Assembly: GCA_965279595.1 (NCBI GenBank)
Contig: OZ257246.1
Coordinates: forward strand, 248,001-312,000
Direction: 5' to 3'
Length of the DNA stretch: 64,000 nucleotides
DNA from: CAIKLP01 sp965279595
GTDB lineage: Bacteria > Bacteroidota > Bacteroidia > Sphingobacteriales > Sphingobacteriaceae
Of this stretch, positions 43,164 through 52,921 are shown piece after piece. Within the stretch, counting starts at the first letter, position 1; each line of letters begins with the position of its first letter. The position numbers and the translations under genes are program-made. Below the pieces are notes generated by a model. The model had not been told where the DNA came from, made no database searches, and worked only from the letters and a program-made list of their open reading frames with translations.

Positions 43164-44480
43164 TTAGAATGCTAAAGGTTTGCCTAAATAAAAGTCTAAC
43201 AATTTTTGACGAAATATTAACTCATACTTAGCCTGTAATGCATCCGCTGCTGATTTAGACAAGTTATTTTTTGAAATAATATAATCCACTGAATTAATTA
43301 ATCCCACATCAAATTTCTGTTGGTTATATTTGAATGATTCATCTAAAGCCTTTTGAGTTTTAACAGTTGATTCTAATTTCTTTTCGGAAGCTTTCAAATC
43401 TGCGATTGCTTGTGCGATTGATTTGCTTAAATTTAATTTTGCAGTTTGCGTGTTTATTTCAGCACTTGCTAAATTAATTTGTGCTCTTTTTACATTGATA
43501 TCAGCTGAATGAGAATTGAAAACCGGTACATTTAAAGTAAAACCCCAAAACTGACCGAAGTTATTTTTGATTTGAGTATTGAATGAAATTCCACCAAGAT
43601 CTGCATAGTTACTATTCATACCAGTACTAAAACTCAAGCTAGGATAACGTGCTCCTTTTGCAGAAGCTAAATTAAACTGCGCAGCTTTGTATCTGTAATT
43701 TAATAAACGTACATCTGGTAATGCATCTACTGCAGTATTATATACATCAGTAATTTGGTAATTAGATATTGATGCTAAATAACTATCTACATTTCCTGGA
43801 CGTTCTACTTCAAATTTTTCAGCAGGGTCACGATCTAATAATTGAATTAAATTTAAACGAGCAATATCTAATTGATTTTGTGCATTGGTTAAGTTCAATT
43901 CATCACGAGACAATTGAGCTTTAGTTTCCAATAAATCGCCTTGTGTTATATTTCCAACTTCCGCATTTTTTGTAGCACGATCTAATTGCTGAACGCTAAT
44001 GTTTACTTGCTCTTTAGCCACACCAACTAAATCTTGATTATATAAAACATTTAAATAAAAATTGATAATGCTTAAGGCTATATCATTTCTATTTTTTTCA
44101 AGATTTGATTTTTCTGCTTCAAAATTTTGAATATCACTTTTATAAGCATTGCGTCTTTGCCCACCAGCAAAAATAGTTACCTGTGAATTTGCTCCCATAG
44201 AAATGGAATTATAATCTACCAAACTGGATGAACTGGTAACTGGGTTTACTGATAATCCATAATTATGTGATTGAGAAGCTTGGGCATTTAAATTTGGATA
44301 CATAGCATAACGACTTTGGTCTTTATCCAAAGCGGCTAAGTCAACTCCTAATTTCCCTTGCTTTATACTTAAGTTGTTTTCCATTGCATAGCTAATGCAT
44401 TTATCAAGAGTCCATACTTGTGCTTTGGTTGCAACAATTGTTGAAAACAAGAAAATAAAAATCAAAACTGTTTTTTTCAT
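43164..44480 (-). CDS. TolC-family outer-membrane efflux protein
   Basis: This 438-residue protein has a signal peptide (MKKTVLIFIFLFSTIVATKAQ) and duplicated OEP repeats with the usual pattern WTLDKCISYAMENNLSIK, INFYLNVLYNQDL, VGNITQGDLLETKAQLS and VGLINSVDYIISKNNLSK. It forms the outer-membrane channel of a tripartite pump. It is 30 bp upstream of the adaptor gene in the same operon. Confidence 0.95.
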   Translation of the reverse strand: MKKTVLIFIFLFSTIVATKAQVWTLDKCISYAMENNLSIKQGKLGVDLAALDKDQSRYAMYPNLNAQASQSHNYGLSVNPVTSSSSLVDYNSISMGANSQVTIFAGGQRRNAYKSDIQNFEAEKSNLEKNRNDIALSIINFYLNVLYNQDLVGVAKEQVNISVQQLDRATKNAEVGNITQGDLLETKAQLSRDELNLTNAQNQLDIARLNLIQLLDRDPAEKFEVERPGNVDSYLASISNYQITDVYNTAVDALPDVRLLNYRYKAAQFNLASAKGARYPSLSFSTGMNSNYADLGGISFNTQIKNNFGQFWGFTLNVPVFNSHSADINVKRAQINLASAEINTQTAKLNLSKSIAQAIADLKASEKKLESTVKTQKALDESFKYNQQKFDVGLINSVDYIISKNNLSKSAADALQAKYELIFRQKLLDFYLGKPLAF

Positions 44481-44584
44481 CTAACTAAAATTAAAATAAA
44501 TATTTCGGCTTGGTAAAAATATATTAAATTCGTTCGCATTCAATCATTGAACACATTTAATACAGTAAATTTTTAGTTACGCTC

Positions 44585-45211
44585 ATGATGTACCTCAGCA
44601 AATCTCCTGTCATACTAAAAAAACTGTATTCAAAGTTAATCTGGGATATGCCCAATACTGAAAAATGCATTTACCTGACTTTTGATGATGGTCCTATACC
44701 CGAAGTTACTCCATTTGTATTAGACCTATTAAATCAACATCAAATTAAAGCTACTTTTTTTTGTATAGGTGATAATGTAAGAAAACATCCTAAAGAGTTT
44801 CAAAGAGTTATAGATGAAGGCCATAGTGTTGGAAACCACACCTATAACCACCTAAATGGTTGGAAAACTAAGGTCGGGCCATATATTGAAAACACTAAAA
44901 ATTGCGAAGTTTTATTCAAAACAAAGTTATTCAGACCACCTTATGGAAGAATTAGAAGGGAACAAATCTCTATTCTAGAAAAAAATTATAAAATAATCAT
45001 GTGGGATGTATTGAGTGGTGATTTTGATGAAGATATTGGCTGGGAAAAGTGTTACCAAAATGTAGTTAAACATACTCATGCAGGCTCAATTGTGGTTTTT
45101 CATGATAGTCTGAGAGCCTTCCCAAGATTAAAAGAAAGTCTGCCACGTGCAATTGAGCATTGGTTAAAAGCTGGATTTAGTTTTAAAAAATTAGAGGCTG
45201 ATCTAATTTAG
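44585..45211 (+). CDS. Polysaccharide deacetylase (NodB-homology)
   Basis: This 208-residue enzyme has the carbohydrate esterase 4 motifs TFDDGP (motif 1), HTYNH (motif 2, metal histidines), RPPYGR (motif 3), MWDVLSGDFD (motif 4) and VVFHDS (motif 5). All five are intact. It has no signal peptide and may act in the cytoplasm or at the inner membrane. Substrates of related enzymes are peptidoglycan or N-acetylated sugars. It starts ATGATG; the second ATG (44588) is equally possible. Confidence 0.92.
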   Translation: MMYLSKSPVILKKLYSKLIWDMPNTEKCIYLTFDDGPIPEVTPFVLDLLNQHQIKATFFCIGDNVRKHPKEFQRVIDEGHSVGNHTYNHLNGWKTKVGPYIENTKNCEVLFKTKLFRPPYGRIRREQISILEKNYKIIMWDVLSGDFDEDIGWEKCYQNVVKHTHAGSIVVFHDSLRAFPRLKESLPRAIEHWLKAGFSFKKLEADLI

Positions 45212-45318
45212 TGCTCGCTCATTTCAACCTTTTAAAACAGAATTAATTTCAAATTGTCTATTTCTTAGTGGACTAGAATAAATAATTATTTTAAATTCGC
45301 AACAGAATTATAAAAGCC

Positions 45319-47580
45319 ATGGCATTCGATATAGAAATGATTAAAAAGGTTTACGATAACCTTAATGCAAGAGTAACAGAAGCACGCAAAATCGTTAACA
45401 AGCCCTTAAGTTTAACTGAAAAGATTTTATATGCTCATTTATGGGAGAAATCAACAACTGCCTTCGAAAGAGGTAAGTCTTATGTTGATTTTGCACCCGA
45501 TAGAGTGGCAATGCAAGATGCAACTGCTCAAATGGCTTTGCTACAATTCATGCAAGCTGGTCGCCCTCAAGTAGCGGTACCTTCAACTGTACATTGCGAT
45601 CATTTGATTCAAGCGAAAGAAGGAGCCACTAAAGATTTAGCGACTGCAAATTCTCAAAATAAAGAAGTTTATGATTTCCTTTCTTCTGTTTCTAATAAAT
45701 ATGGAATTGGATTTTGGAAACCAGGAGCAGGTATCATACACCAAGTGGTTTTAGAAAATTATGCTTTCCCAGGTGGAATGATGATTGGTACTGACTCTCA
45801 TACTGTAAATGCAGGTGGTTTAGGAATGGTAGCTATTGGTGTTGGTGGAGCAGATGCATGTGATGTGATGGCAGGATTGCCTTGGGAATTAAAATTTCCA
45901 AAATTAATTGGAGTTAAATTAACAGGTAAATTATCTGGTTGGACTTCAGCAAAAGATGTGATTTTAAAAGTTGCGGGTATATTAACTGTAAAAGGTGGAA
46001 CTGGAGCTATTGTTGAATATTTTGGTGAAGGTGCACAATCACTTTCATGTACAGGAAAAGGAACAATTTGCAATATGGGTGCTGAGATTGGAGCCACTAC
46101 TTCCATTTTTGGCTATGATGAAAAAATGGCGGCATACTTAAGAGGAACTGAACGTGCTGACATTGCAAATTTAGCAGATAAGGTTGCTGCACATTTAACA
46201 GGTGACCCAGAAGTATATGCAAATCCAGAAGTTTATTTTGATCAAGTTATAGAAATTAATTTATCTGAATTAGAACCTCAAATTAATGGTCCGTTCACTC
46301 CAGATTTAGCTTGGCCATTATCAAAATTTGCAGCTGCAGTTAAAGAAAATAATTGGCCAGCAAAATTAGAAGTTGGTTTAATTGGTTCTTGCACAAACTC
46401 ATCATATGAAGATATTACACGTGCTGCTTCTATTGCTAAGCAAGCAGTTGACAAAGGTTTGAAAGCAAATTCAGAATTTACCATTACACCTGGTTCTGAA
46501 CAAGTGAGATATACTGTTGAAAGAGATGGTTACTTAGCTACTTTCGCAGAAATGGGTGGAGTTGTTTTAGCTAATGCTTGTGGACCTTGCATTGGACAAT
46601 GGGCTAGACATGGTGCTGAGAAACAAGAAAAAAATTCAATCATCACTTCTTTCAATAGAAATTTTGCAAAACGTGCAGATGGAAATCCAAATACACATGC
46701 TTTTGTTGCATCACCAGAAATTGTAACAGCATTAGCTATTGCAGGTGATTTAACTTTTAATCCTATAACAGATACTTTAACAAACAACCTAGGTCAACAA
46801 GTAAAATTAGATGAACCTCAAGGAATAGAATTGCCATTGAAAGGTTTTGCTGTTGAAGATGCAGGATTTCAAGCTCCTGCAGCAGACGGTAGCAAAGTGC
46901 AAGTTTTAGTTTCTGAAACTTCAGATCGATTGCAATTGCTAGCTCCTTTTTCTGCTTGGGAAAAACAAGATATTAAAGGCCTTAAACTTTTGATTAAAGC
47001 AAAAGGTAAATGTACAACTGATCATATATCAATGGCTGGACCATGGTTGAAATTCCGTGGGCATTTAGATAATATTTCAAATAATATGTTGATTGGTGCT
47101 ATAAACTTTTTCAATGAAAAAGCTGATTTAGTGAAAAACCAAATTACAGGTGAATACGGTGCAGTTCCTGCAACTCAAAGAGTTTACAAAGCTGCAGGTA
47201 TAGGTTCTATTGTTGTGGGTGATGAAAATTATGGTGAAGGTTCATCAAGAGAGCATGCAGCTATGGAACCACGTCATTTAGGTGTGCGTGCTATTTTGGT
47301 AAAATCATTTGCTCGTATTCACGAAACCAATTTGAAGAAACAAGGTATGTTGGGTTTAACTTTTTCAAATCCTTCCGACTATGATTTAATTCAAGAAGAT
47401 GATTCAATTGATATTTTAGGATTAACATCTTTTGCACCTGGTGTACAATTAACTGTTGTGCTGAATCACAAAGATGGAAGTAAAAATGAAATCAAAGTAA
47501 ACCATACTTATAATCAACAACAAATTGAATGGTTTAAAGCTGGTGGTGCTTTGAATATTATTAGAGCAAGTGTTGCTTAG
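45319..47580 (+). CDS. acnA: Aconitate hydratase
   Basis: This 753-residue TCA-cycle enzyme interconverts citrate and isocitrate with a 4Fe-4S cluster. Cluster cysteines are in IGSCTNSSYED and ACGPCIGQW. Other blocks are HQVVLENYAFPG, TDSHTVNAGGLG, PLSKFAAAVKE and the swivel domain GDENYGEGSSREHAAMEPR. Length and order resemble the mitochondrial-type enzyme rather than proteobacterial AcnA or AcnB. It is monocistronic. Confidence 0.96.
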   Translation: MAFDIEMIKKVYDNLNARVTEARKIVNKPLSLTEKILYAHLWEKSTTAFERGKSYVDFAPDRVAMQDATAQMALLQFMQAGRPQVAVPSTVHCDHLIQAKEGATKDLATANSQNKEVYDFLSSVSNKYGIGFWKPGAGIIHQVVLENYAFPGGMMIGTDSHTVNAGGLGMVAIGVGGADACDVMAGLPWELKFPKLIGVKLTGKLSGWTSAKDVILKVAGILTVKGGTGAIVEYFGEGAQSLSCTGKGTICNMGAEIGATTSIFGYDEKMAAYLRGTERADIANLADKVAAHLTGDPEVYANPEVYFDQVIEINLSELEPQINGPFTPDLAWPLSKFAAAVKENNWPAKLEVGLIGSCTNSSYEDITRAASIAKQAVDKGLKANSEFTITPGSEQVRYTVERDGYLATFAEMGGVVLANACGPCIGQWARHGAEKQEKNSIITSFNRNFAKRADGNPNTHAFVASPEIVTALAIAGDLTFNPITDTLTNNLGQQVKLDEPQGIELPLKGFAVEDAGFQAPAADGSKVQVLVSETSDRLQLLAPFSAWEKQDIKGLKLLIKAKGKCTTDHISMAGPWLKFRGHLDNISNNMLIGAINFFNEKADLVKNQITGEYGAVPATQRVYKAAGIGSIVVGDENYGEGSSREHAAMEPRHLGVRAILVKSFARIHETNLKKQGMLGLTFSNPSDYDLIQEDDSIDILGLTSFAPGVQLTVVLNHKDGSKNEIKVNHTYNQQQIEWFKAGGALNIIRASVA

Positions 47581-47712
47581 TTGGATATTGGAATTTGGAA
47601 TTTAGATAATATTTCTAGGAATTTAGGGAATGGAGTTTGATGAATTGGGATTTAGACTAGTAGAACATTTTCCAAATTCCAATTTCCAATTTCCAATTTC
47701 CAAATCTAAAAT
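47581..47712. repeat. Inverted TTGGAAT heptad arrays after aconitase
   Basis: TTGGAATTTGGAATTTAG (47590-47607) faces CCAATTTCCAATTTCCAA (47668-47700) across a spacer of about 60 bp. Both arms have a 7-bp period and are reverse complements. Confidence 0.7.
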
Positions 47713-47778
47713 CCAAAAATGAAATTTGAAAAAACCATTTGATTTCAACACATTACTCTATTCTCACTAATAAAAAAA

Positions 47779-48252
47779 ATGAAATTCACGCTCTTGCTTG
47801 TTGGAAAAACAACTGATAAATATCTTCAAGAGGGGATTAGTATTTACGAGAAAAGATTAATTCATTATACTCGATTTAGTATTATTGAAATTCCTGAATT
47901 AAAGAATACCAAGAACTTATCAGAATCACAACAAAAAGAAAAAGAAGCGGAATTGATTTTATCGAAATTAAGCAATACCGATTTGGTTATTTTATTGGAT
48001 GAACTTGGTAAAGAATACAGTTCTATTGATTTCAGCAAACAATTAAACACTTGGATGAATCAATCAGTACAATCAATTGTATTCATTGTTGGCGGTCCTT
48101 ATGGATTTGAAGAAAAAATAAAAGAAAGAGCGAATGGAAAAATTTCTTTATCAGCCATGACTTTTTCTCATCAAATGGTTCGATTATTTTTTGTAGAACA
48201 ATTATATAGAGCGTTCAGTATTTTAAAAGGAGAGCCTTATCATCATTCTTAA
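47779..48252 (+). CDS. rlmH: 23S rRNA (pseudouridine-1915-N3) methyltransferase
   Basis: This 157-residue SPOUT enzyme methylates pseudouridine 1915 in helix 69 of 23S rRNA. It contains LLVGKTTDKYLQEGI, LLDELGKEYSS, the knot VFIVGGPYGFE and the conserved C-terminus MTFSHQMVRLFFVEQLYRAF to GEPYHHS. Length matches the family closely. It is followed by a bidirectional hairpin. Confidence 0.97.
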   Translation: MKFTLLLVGKTTDKYLQEGISIYEKRLIHYTRFSIIEIPELKNTKNLSESQQKEKEAELILSKLSNTDLVILLDELGKEYSSIDFSKQLNTWMNQSVQSIVFIVGGPYGFEEKIKERANGKISLSAMTFSHQMVRLFFVEQLYRAFSILKGEPYHHS

Positions 48253-48261
48253 ATTCAAAAG

Positions 48262-48297
48262 CATAAAAAAAGCCCAACAATAGTTGAGCTTTTAAAA
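48262..48297. terminator. Bidirectional intrinsic terminator
   Basis: AGC/GCT and CAAC/GTTG stems with one C-A mismatch, flanked by A and T runs, between the convergent rlmH and DUF5606 genes. Confidence 0.6.
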
Positions 48298-48309
48298 ATT
48301 TTTCTTCTC

Positions 48310-48801
48310 TTATTCCTCAGTCTCTTTCTTTTTTGTTTTCTTTTCTTTTTTCACAATTGGTTCAGCTAATTCTTCAACAGCTGCATCGGTAGCATTCTCT
48401 TCAACTGAAGGACTTGGTTCATCAAACAATGGAAGTGTTGATAAAAAATTAAACCAAGAAATTATTTTCTTAATATCAGAAGCATAAACTCTTTCAATAT
48501 CATGCGTTGGAGCCACTGTGCTAAAATAAGTACGTAAAACTTTTCCATCAGCTTTCGGGTCAGGAATTGCATTACTAGTTGCGGTTTCCTTCATCTTTTC
48601 TAAGATGCTGATTAAAGTAATATCTTCATCTTCTCCAAAAACAGTAATATCATCTAAAGTGGCTAACTTACTGTTAGCATTTGTTATTAATTTGCTTTTA
48701 GCAGCATCCATTGATTCTAAAATAAATCCAGATTTATTTTGACCAATAACTTTATACAATCCAGGTTTACCTGATACTGAAACTATTCCTCTTAAATTCA
48801 T
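48310..48801 (-). CDS. DUF5606-domain protein
   Basis: This 163-residue protein begins with the Bacteroidota DUF5606 signature MNLRGIVSVSGKPGLYKVIG and contains DITVFGEDEDITL, followed by an acidic/basic low-complexity tail (about 132-163, rich in Glu, Pro and Lys). Its function is unknown. Its start is 3 bp after the cyclophilin gene, so they are co-transcribed. The tail is probably unstructured. Confidence 0.9.
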   Translation of the reverse strand: MNLRGIVSVSGKPGLYKVIGQNKSGFILESMDAAKSKLITNANSKLATLDDITVFGEDEDITLISILEKMKETATSNAIPDPKADGKVLRTYFSTVAPTHDIERVYASDIKKIISWFNFLSTLPLFDEPSPSVEENATDAAVEELAEPIVKKEKKTKKKETEE

Positions 48802-48804
48802 TGA

Positions 48805-49266
48805 TTAACTTTCTATTACTTCTACACCTAAAATTATATCACCTTGGCGAATGTCATCTACCAAATCCAAATTATCAACTACTTTACCAAATACTGTGTG
48901 GTTTCTATCTAAATGAGCAGTGTTGGCTCTACTATGACAAATAAAGAATTGTGATCCGCCTGTATTTCTACCAGCATGAGCCATTGATAAAACGCCTCTA
49001 TCATGGAATTGATTCTCTCCTGTTAATTCACAATCAATCATATAACCTGGTCCACCTGAACCCGCTTTAAATGCTGTTGCTTCTGATTTTGAATATGGAC
49101 AACCTGCCTGAACCACAAAATCAGGAATTACTCTATGAAAGGTTACCCCATCATAAAATCCTTCTTTTGCTAATTTAACAAAGTTTGCAACGGTGTTTGG
49201 AGCATCTTTTTCGAAGAATTCTACTTTAAGATCCCCTTTGGCTGTTTTAATTAATGCGCTGATCAT
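48805..49266 (-). CDS. Cyclophilin-type peptidyl-prolyl isomerase
   Basis: This 153-residue protein has the cyclophilin core: TVANFVKLAKEGFYDG, the active-site FHRVIPDFVVQAGCP, GVLSMAHAGRNTGGSQFFI and HTVFGKVV. It has no signal peptide and no membrane segment, so it is a cytoplasmic proline isomerase that helps folding. It is the first gene of a pair with DUF5606. Confidence 0.96.
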   Translation of the reverse strand: MISALIKTAKGDLKVEFFEKDAPNTVANFVKLAKEGFYDGVTFHRVIPDFVVQAGCPYSKSEATAFKAGSGGPGYMIDCELTGENQFHDRGVLSMAHAGRNTGGSQFFICHSRANTAHLDRNHTVFGKVVDNLDLVDDIRQGDIILGVEVIES

Positions 49267-49395
49267 AATTTTTATTAAGAAGGAACAAAAGTAAAAAAAT
49301 AATTGAGATGCCCAATCGTTCTAAGGAATAGATTTTTAGTACTTTTACTAGGCTATGTTATAAAAATCCAACCTAAATAATTCGTTTGCAGCACA

Positions 49396-50652
49396 ATGAA
49401 GAAAACAATACTCACACTTTCACTTTTACTTTCCATTTTATGGGCCAAGAGTTCATCTATACTAATACCTATGGATGAAAACCAAAGCAATCATTTAAAA
49501 GCTTATGGAATTGCCTTTTGGGTTTTAAAACAAGATGTGGAATTGCAATGGCTTTTAAATTATAAAGGAGGTAGTTTTCTTTTACCCAATGCACAAACGA
49601 TTGAAAGTGAATGTCGCATCAGGGGGGTTTCTTATGAAATTATTGCTGATGTTCAAACAGCACGAATTCTTGATCAAATTGCCAACCCCGAAACCAATAT
49701 GGATGCAGTGAAATTAGAAAAGGCTCCAAAAATGGCAGTGTATTCTCCCAAAAATAAATTGCCATGGGATGATGCTGTAACGTTGGTTTTAACTTATGCA
49801 GAAATTCCGTATGATATTATATATGATGAAGATATTGTAAAAGGAATTCTACCAAAATATGATTGGCTGCATTTACATCATGAAGATTTTACAGGACAAT
49901 ACGGTAGATTTTACACTGCATTTAGAAATGCTCCTTGGTATATAAATGATGTTCGGTTAAATGAAGAGATGGCAAATAAACTAGGTTTTAAAAAAGTTTC
50001 TCAAATGAAATTGGCAGTAGCGCAACAAATTAGAGACTTCACAACTGGTGGAGGATTTTTATTTGCCATGTGTTCAGGTACCGATAGTTATGACATAGCC
50101 TTAGCTGCTGCGGGAATTGATATATGCGAAAGTATGTTTGATGGGGATGCAGCAGATCCGAATGCACAAAAGAAACTAAAATTTGAAAATTGTTTCGCTT
50201 TTAAAAATTTCACTTTAGATACAAATCCTTATGACTACGAATTTTCGGATATTGATAATACTCAAAGTAGAAATTTAACGGAGGCCAATGATTTCTTTTC
50301 ATTATTTGAGTTCTCTGCAAAATGGGACCCTATTCCAAGTATGCTTACCCAAAATCATGAAAAATTAATAAAAGGATTCATGGGTCAAACTACTGCATTT
50401 AAAAAGAATTTATTGAAACCTGAGGTATTGGTTATGGGAGAAACCAAATCAGTAAATGAAGCAAGATATATACATGGTGAATATGGTAAAGGCACATGGA
50501 CTTTTTACGGTGGTCATGATCCTGAAGATTATCAGCATTTAGTTAGTGACCCTCCTACCGATTTAAATTTACATGCAAATTCTGCAGGTTACAGATTGAT
50601 TTTGAATAATGTGTTATTCCCAGCTGCAAAAAAGAAAAAACAAAAAACCTAA
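49396..50652 (+). CDS. Conserved exported protein, GATase-like fold
   Basis: This 418-residue protein has an N-terminal signal peptide (MKKTILTLSLLLSILWAKS) and the family block ILIPMDENQSNHLKAYGIAF. Homologues are often labelled asparagine synthetase B, but no AsnB glutaminase or synthetase motif is visible: there is no N-terminal Cys2 and no SGGxDS. A class I amidotransferase-like core around TGGGFLFAMCSGTDSYD, and later HGEYGKGTWTFYGGHDPEDYQ, looks like a flavodoxin or GATase fold. It ends in a Lys-rich tail. Location is probably periplasmic; function is unknown. Confidence 0.75.
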   Translation: MKKTILTLSLLLSILWAKSSSILIPMDENQSNHLKAYGIAFWVLKQDVELQWLLNYKGGSFLLPNAQTIESECRIRGVSYEIIADVQTARILDQIANPETNMDAVKLEKAPKMAVYSPKNKLPWDDAVTLVLTYAEIPYDIIYDEDIVKGILPKYDWLHLHHEDFTGQYGRFYTAFRNAPWYINDVRLNEEMANKLGFKKVSQMKLAVAQQIRDFTTGGGFLFAMCSGTDSYDIALAAAGIDICESMFDGDAADPNAQKKLKFENCFAFKNFTLDTNPYDYEFSDIDNTQSRNLTEANDFFSLFEFSAKWDPIPSMLTQNHEKLIKGFMGQTTAFKKNLLKPEVLVMGETKSVNEARYIHGEYGKGTWTFYGGHDPEDYQHLVSDPPTDLNLHANSAGYRLILNNVLFPAAKKKKQKT

Positions 50653-50741
50653 GATTTGTTCTTAATAAAAATTAAATCAATCAAGATTTTCATACTTGGC
50701 ATTCGAATTGCTATCTACAACTTTAAATATAATTATACCAA

Positions 50742-52274
50742 ATGAAAAAAATCTATCTATTACTTGCATTGATTTTCATTGCAAGTTCTACCCTTTTAGC
50801 AAAAGACATTTTTAAAACCCTAAAAAGTCAACCATTAAGAAAACAGGTAACTTCAGCCCCACACCAATCAAAAGCCAGAGAGCTTTACAAACAATTAAAT
50901 GCTTTAATTTACAAACCTGGAATTATCATCAATGAAAATTGGGATAACTCACTTTCAATTTGGGATACTAGTCAAAGAGTAGAGATTGACTACAATTCTG
51001 TAGGTAATCCTATTTTTATTACAACTGGATTTGGACCTGGTCAACCTGCAAGTAATAGAACAAGTTTTCTTTACAATAATTTAAATTTGGTTACTTCTGA
51101 AATAGATTTATTCTTTAACAACAATACACAAACTTGGGATAATTTAACAAGAACAACTTATAATTACGATAATGCAAAGAGAATACTAAGTAGTATTAAT
51201 GATACTTGGAATGATTTACTTAATATTTGGGAGCCTCAGTTTAGAACTATTTATACTTATGAGACACAAGTTGATTTAGAATCATCATATATCAATGAAA
51301 CTTATGATGGGAATACATGGAAAATAGAATCTGGAGCTAAAAATATTCGAACATTTCAACAAAATTTAGTTACATCTGAAATCTTTGTAAGCTATGAATC
51401 AAATACACTTTCATGGGATACACTTGATCGTGTGTTTTACTCATACAATGCAAATAATTTATTAACCTCGGAAATTTACCAAGGTTATGATAGTGGTTTT
51501 GTGAATTTATCAATGACTGATTATTTATATAATGTGAATAATATCATTGATGAAGTTCGTTTTTCAGAATATCAAGTAAATGCTTTTGTACATACTCAAA
51601 GAATTACAAATATAACTTGGTTAACATGGAATCCGAATTTAGAATTAAGTGATGTTGGAGCTTATACTTTTCAAGACTATGTAAATGGTAATTATGTAAA
51701 TGCTGACCGATATAATAAAACTTATACTGATAATAATGGAAGTTATATTGAACTTTTAGAAACCTATAATAATGCTTGGGTGCCTGACGAAAAATATACC
51801 ATTGGATATAACAACAACCTTGAGTTTGTTTTAAATAAAAGAGAAGTTTATACTAATGGAGTTTGGGATATTGAATATGATGATAGACACAATTTGCTTT
51901 ACGACAATTTAGTACGATTAGTTTCTGACACCTATTCAACACTTAATCCAAACACTCAATTGAGAGAAGATATTTATCGATCTACTTTCTATGATTTCAA
52001 TAGTTTTGCTTCTGGGCTTGATCAAACAAATAAAGGAAAGTTGCAAATTTATCCTAACCCAAGTACCAATCAAATATTACATATAACGAAAAACAACAAC
52101 CAAACAGTTGAGGTTATAATCAGAAATTTGAGTGGTCAAATTGTATTGAATAAATATTTAGAAGTAAATGAAAAGGAAATTAGTTTAACTGGCATTCCTA
52201 ATGGTTTATATGTGATTGAATTAAATGCCTCTGGAACTGTGAGTAGAGAAAAATTAGTTATTGAGGCTAGATAA
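50742..52274 (+). CDS. Secreted repeat protein with T9SS sorting domain
   Basis: This 510-residue protein has a signal peptide (MKKIYLLLALIFIASSTLLAK) and about eight imperfect repeats of 40-45 residues carrying W-[DE]-x(3)-R-x(2)-Y-x-Y (for example NTQTWDNLTRTTYNY and NTLSWDTLDRVFYSY). It ends with a type A T9SS domain (about 435-510: LQIYPNPSTNQIL, GLYVIELNASG). The repeats resemble beta-rich surface proteins of Bacteroidota; no enzymatic motif is visible. It should be a cell-surface or secreted protein, perhaps adhesive. Strong terminator follows. Confidence 0.85.
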   Translation: MKKIYLLLALIFIASSTLLAKDIFKTLKSQPLRKQVTSAPHQSKARELYKQLNALIYKPGIIINENWDNSLSIWDTSQRVEIDYNSVGNPIFITTGFGPGQPASNRTSFLYNNLNLVTSEIDLFFNNNTQTWDNLTRTTYNYDNAKRILSSINDTWNDLLNIWEPQFRTIYTYETQVDLESSYINETYDGNTWKIESGAKNIRTFQQNLVTSEIFVSYESNTLSWDTLDRVFYSYNANNLLTSEIYQGYDSGFVNLSMTDYLYNVNNIIDEVRFSEYQVNAFVHTQRITNITWLTWNPNLELSDVGAYTFQDYVNGNYVNADRYNKTYTDNNGSYIELLETYNNAWVPDEKYTIGYNNNLEFVLNKREVYTNGVWDIEYDDRHNLLYDNLVRLVSDTYSTLNPNTQLREDIYRSTFYDFNSFASGLDQTNKGKLQIYPNPSTNQILHITKNNNQTVEVIIRNLSGQIVLNKYLEVNEKEISLTGIPNGLYVIELNASGTVSREKLVIEAR

Positions 52275-52287
52275 ATAAAAAAATATG

Positions 52288-52338
52288 CTAAAAAACCCTA
52301 TTAAGCTTCTGCCTTCAGAAGTTTTTTAGGGTTTTTTA
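52288..52338 (+). terminator. Nested-hairpin terminator
   Basis: AAAACCCTA and TAGGGTTTT form an outer stem, and CTTCTG-CCTT-CAGAAG a perfect inner hairpin. A T run follows. It ends the T9SS gene. Confidence 0.82.
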
Positions 52339-52457
52339 ATTAAAATGATAAATACTTCTCCAATTTGAAGAAAAAAATATAATATTAGTATTTTCAATCT
52401 TCATTCAATAACTCATTTTTTAATTACTCATTAACAACAACTCACTTTAATTTTCCA

Positions 52458-52892
52458 ATGAAATTTTTTGCCATCCATATTTTAATCAAAGATCTTTCAT
52501 ATATGATATTTTACTTAATTATTTTAAAGTACAATTTATCACATGAAACTTATTTACCATCAACCATAAGCAATTTCCCTACAGCAGCTGAAATAACTTT
52601 CAGTGAAATTTTTAGCAATGCTTTTGTATTTAACATTCTGCCGCTATTAGTAAGTTTGGCAACTTATTATCCAATCTTTTATGTTTGCCGAAAATTCTTA
52701 AAAAAAAGGAACTCTACCTATTTCATCACAACGGCATTGATGTTGACTTTAACAACGCCAATTGTTTACTTATTGCTCAATAATCAATCAACACATATAA
52801 TGAAAGCAGAAATATTTGCTTGGATTTTGTGCTTTACCATTTCAATAATATCTTATTACTTATTAAATAAAAAAACTACATTATCTAATTAA
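52458..52892 (+). CDS. Hypothetical membrane protein
   Basis: I do not recognise this 144-residue protein. It has four hydrophobic segments (about 1-26, 55-80, 92-110, 118-137), with no signal or enzyme motif. It ends in LLNKKTTLSN. It is probably an inner-membrane protein, and the lipoprotein 30 bp downstream may be in the same transcript. Confidence 0.55.
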   Translation: MKFFAIHILIKDLSYMIFYLIILKYNLSHETYLPSTISNFPTAAEITFSEIFSNAFVFNILPLLVSLATYYPIFYVCRKFLKKRNSTYFITTALMLTLTTPIVYLLLNNQSTHIMKAEIFAWILCFTISIISYYLLNKKTTLSN

Positions 52893-52921
52893 AATTAACT
52901 ATCAACAATAGTAATTTACCT

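Noticed and set aside
49396..50652. Asparagine synthetase B
   Set aside because: Homologues carry this label, but the protein is exported and lacks both the glutaminase N-terminal cysteine and the synthetase SGGxDS motif.
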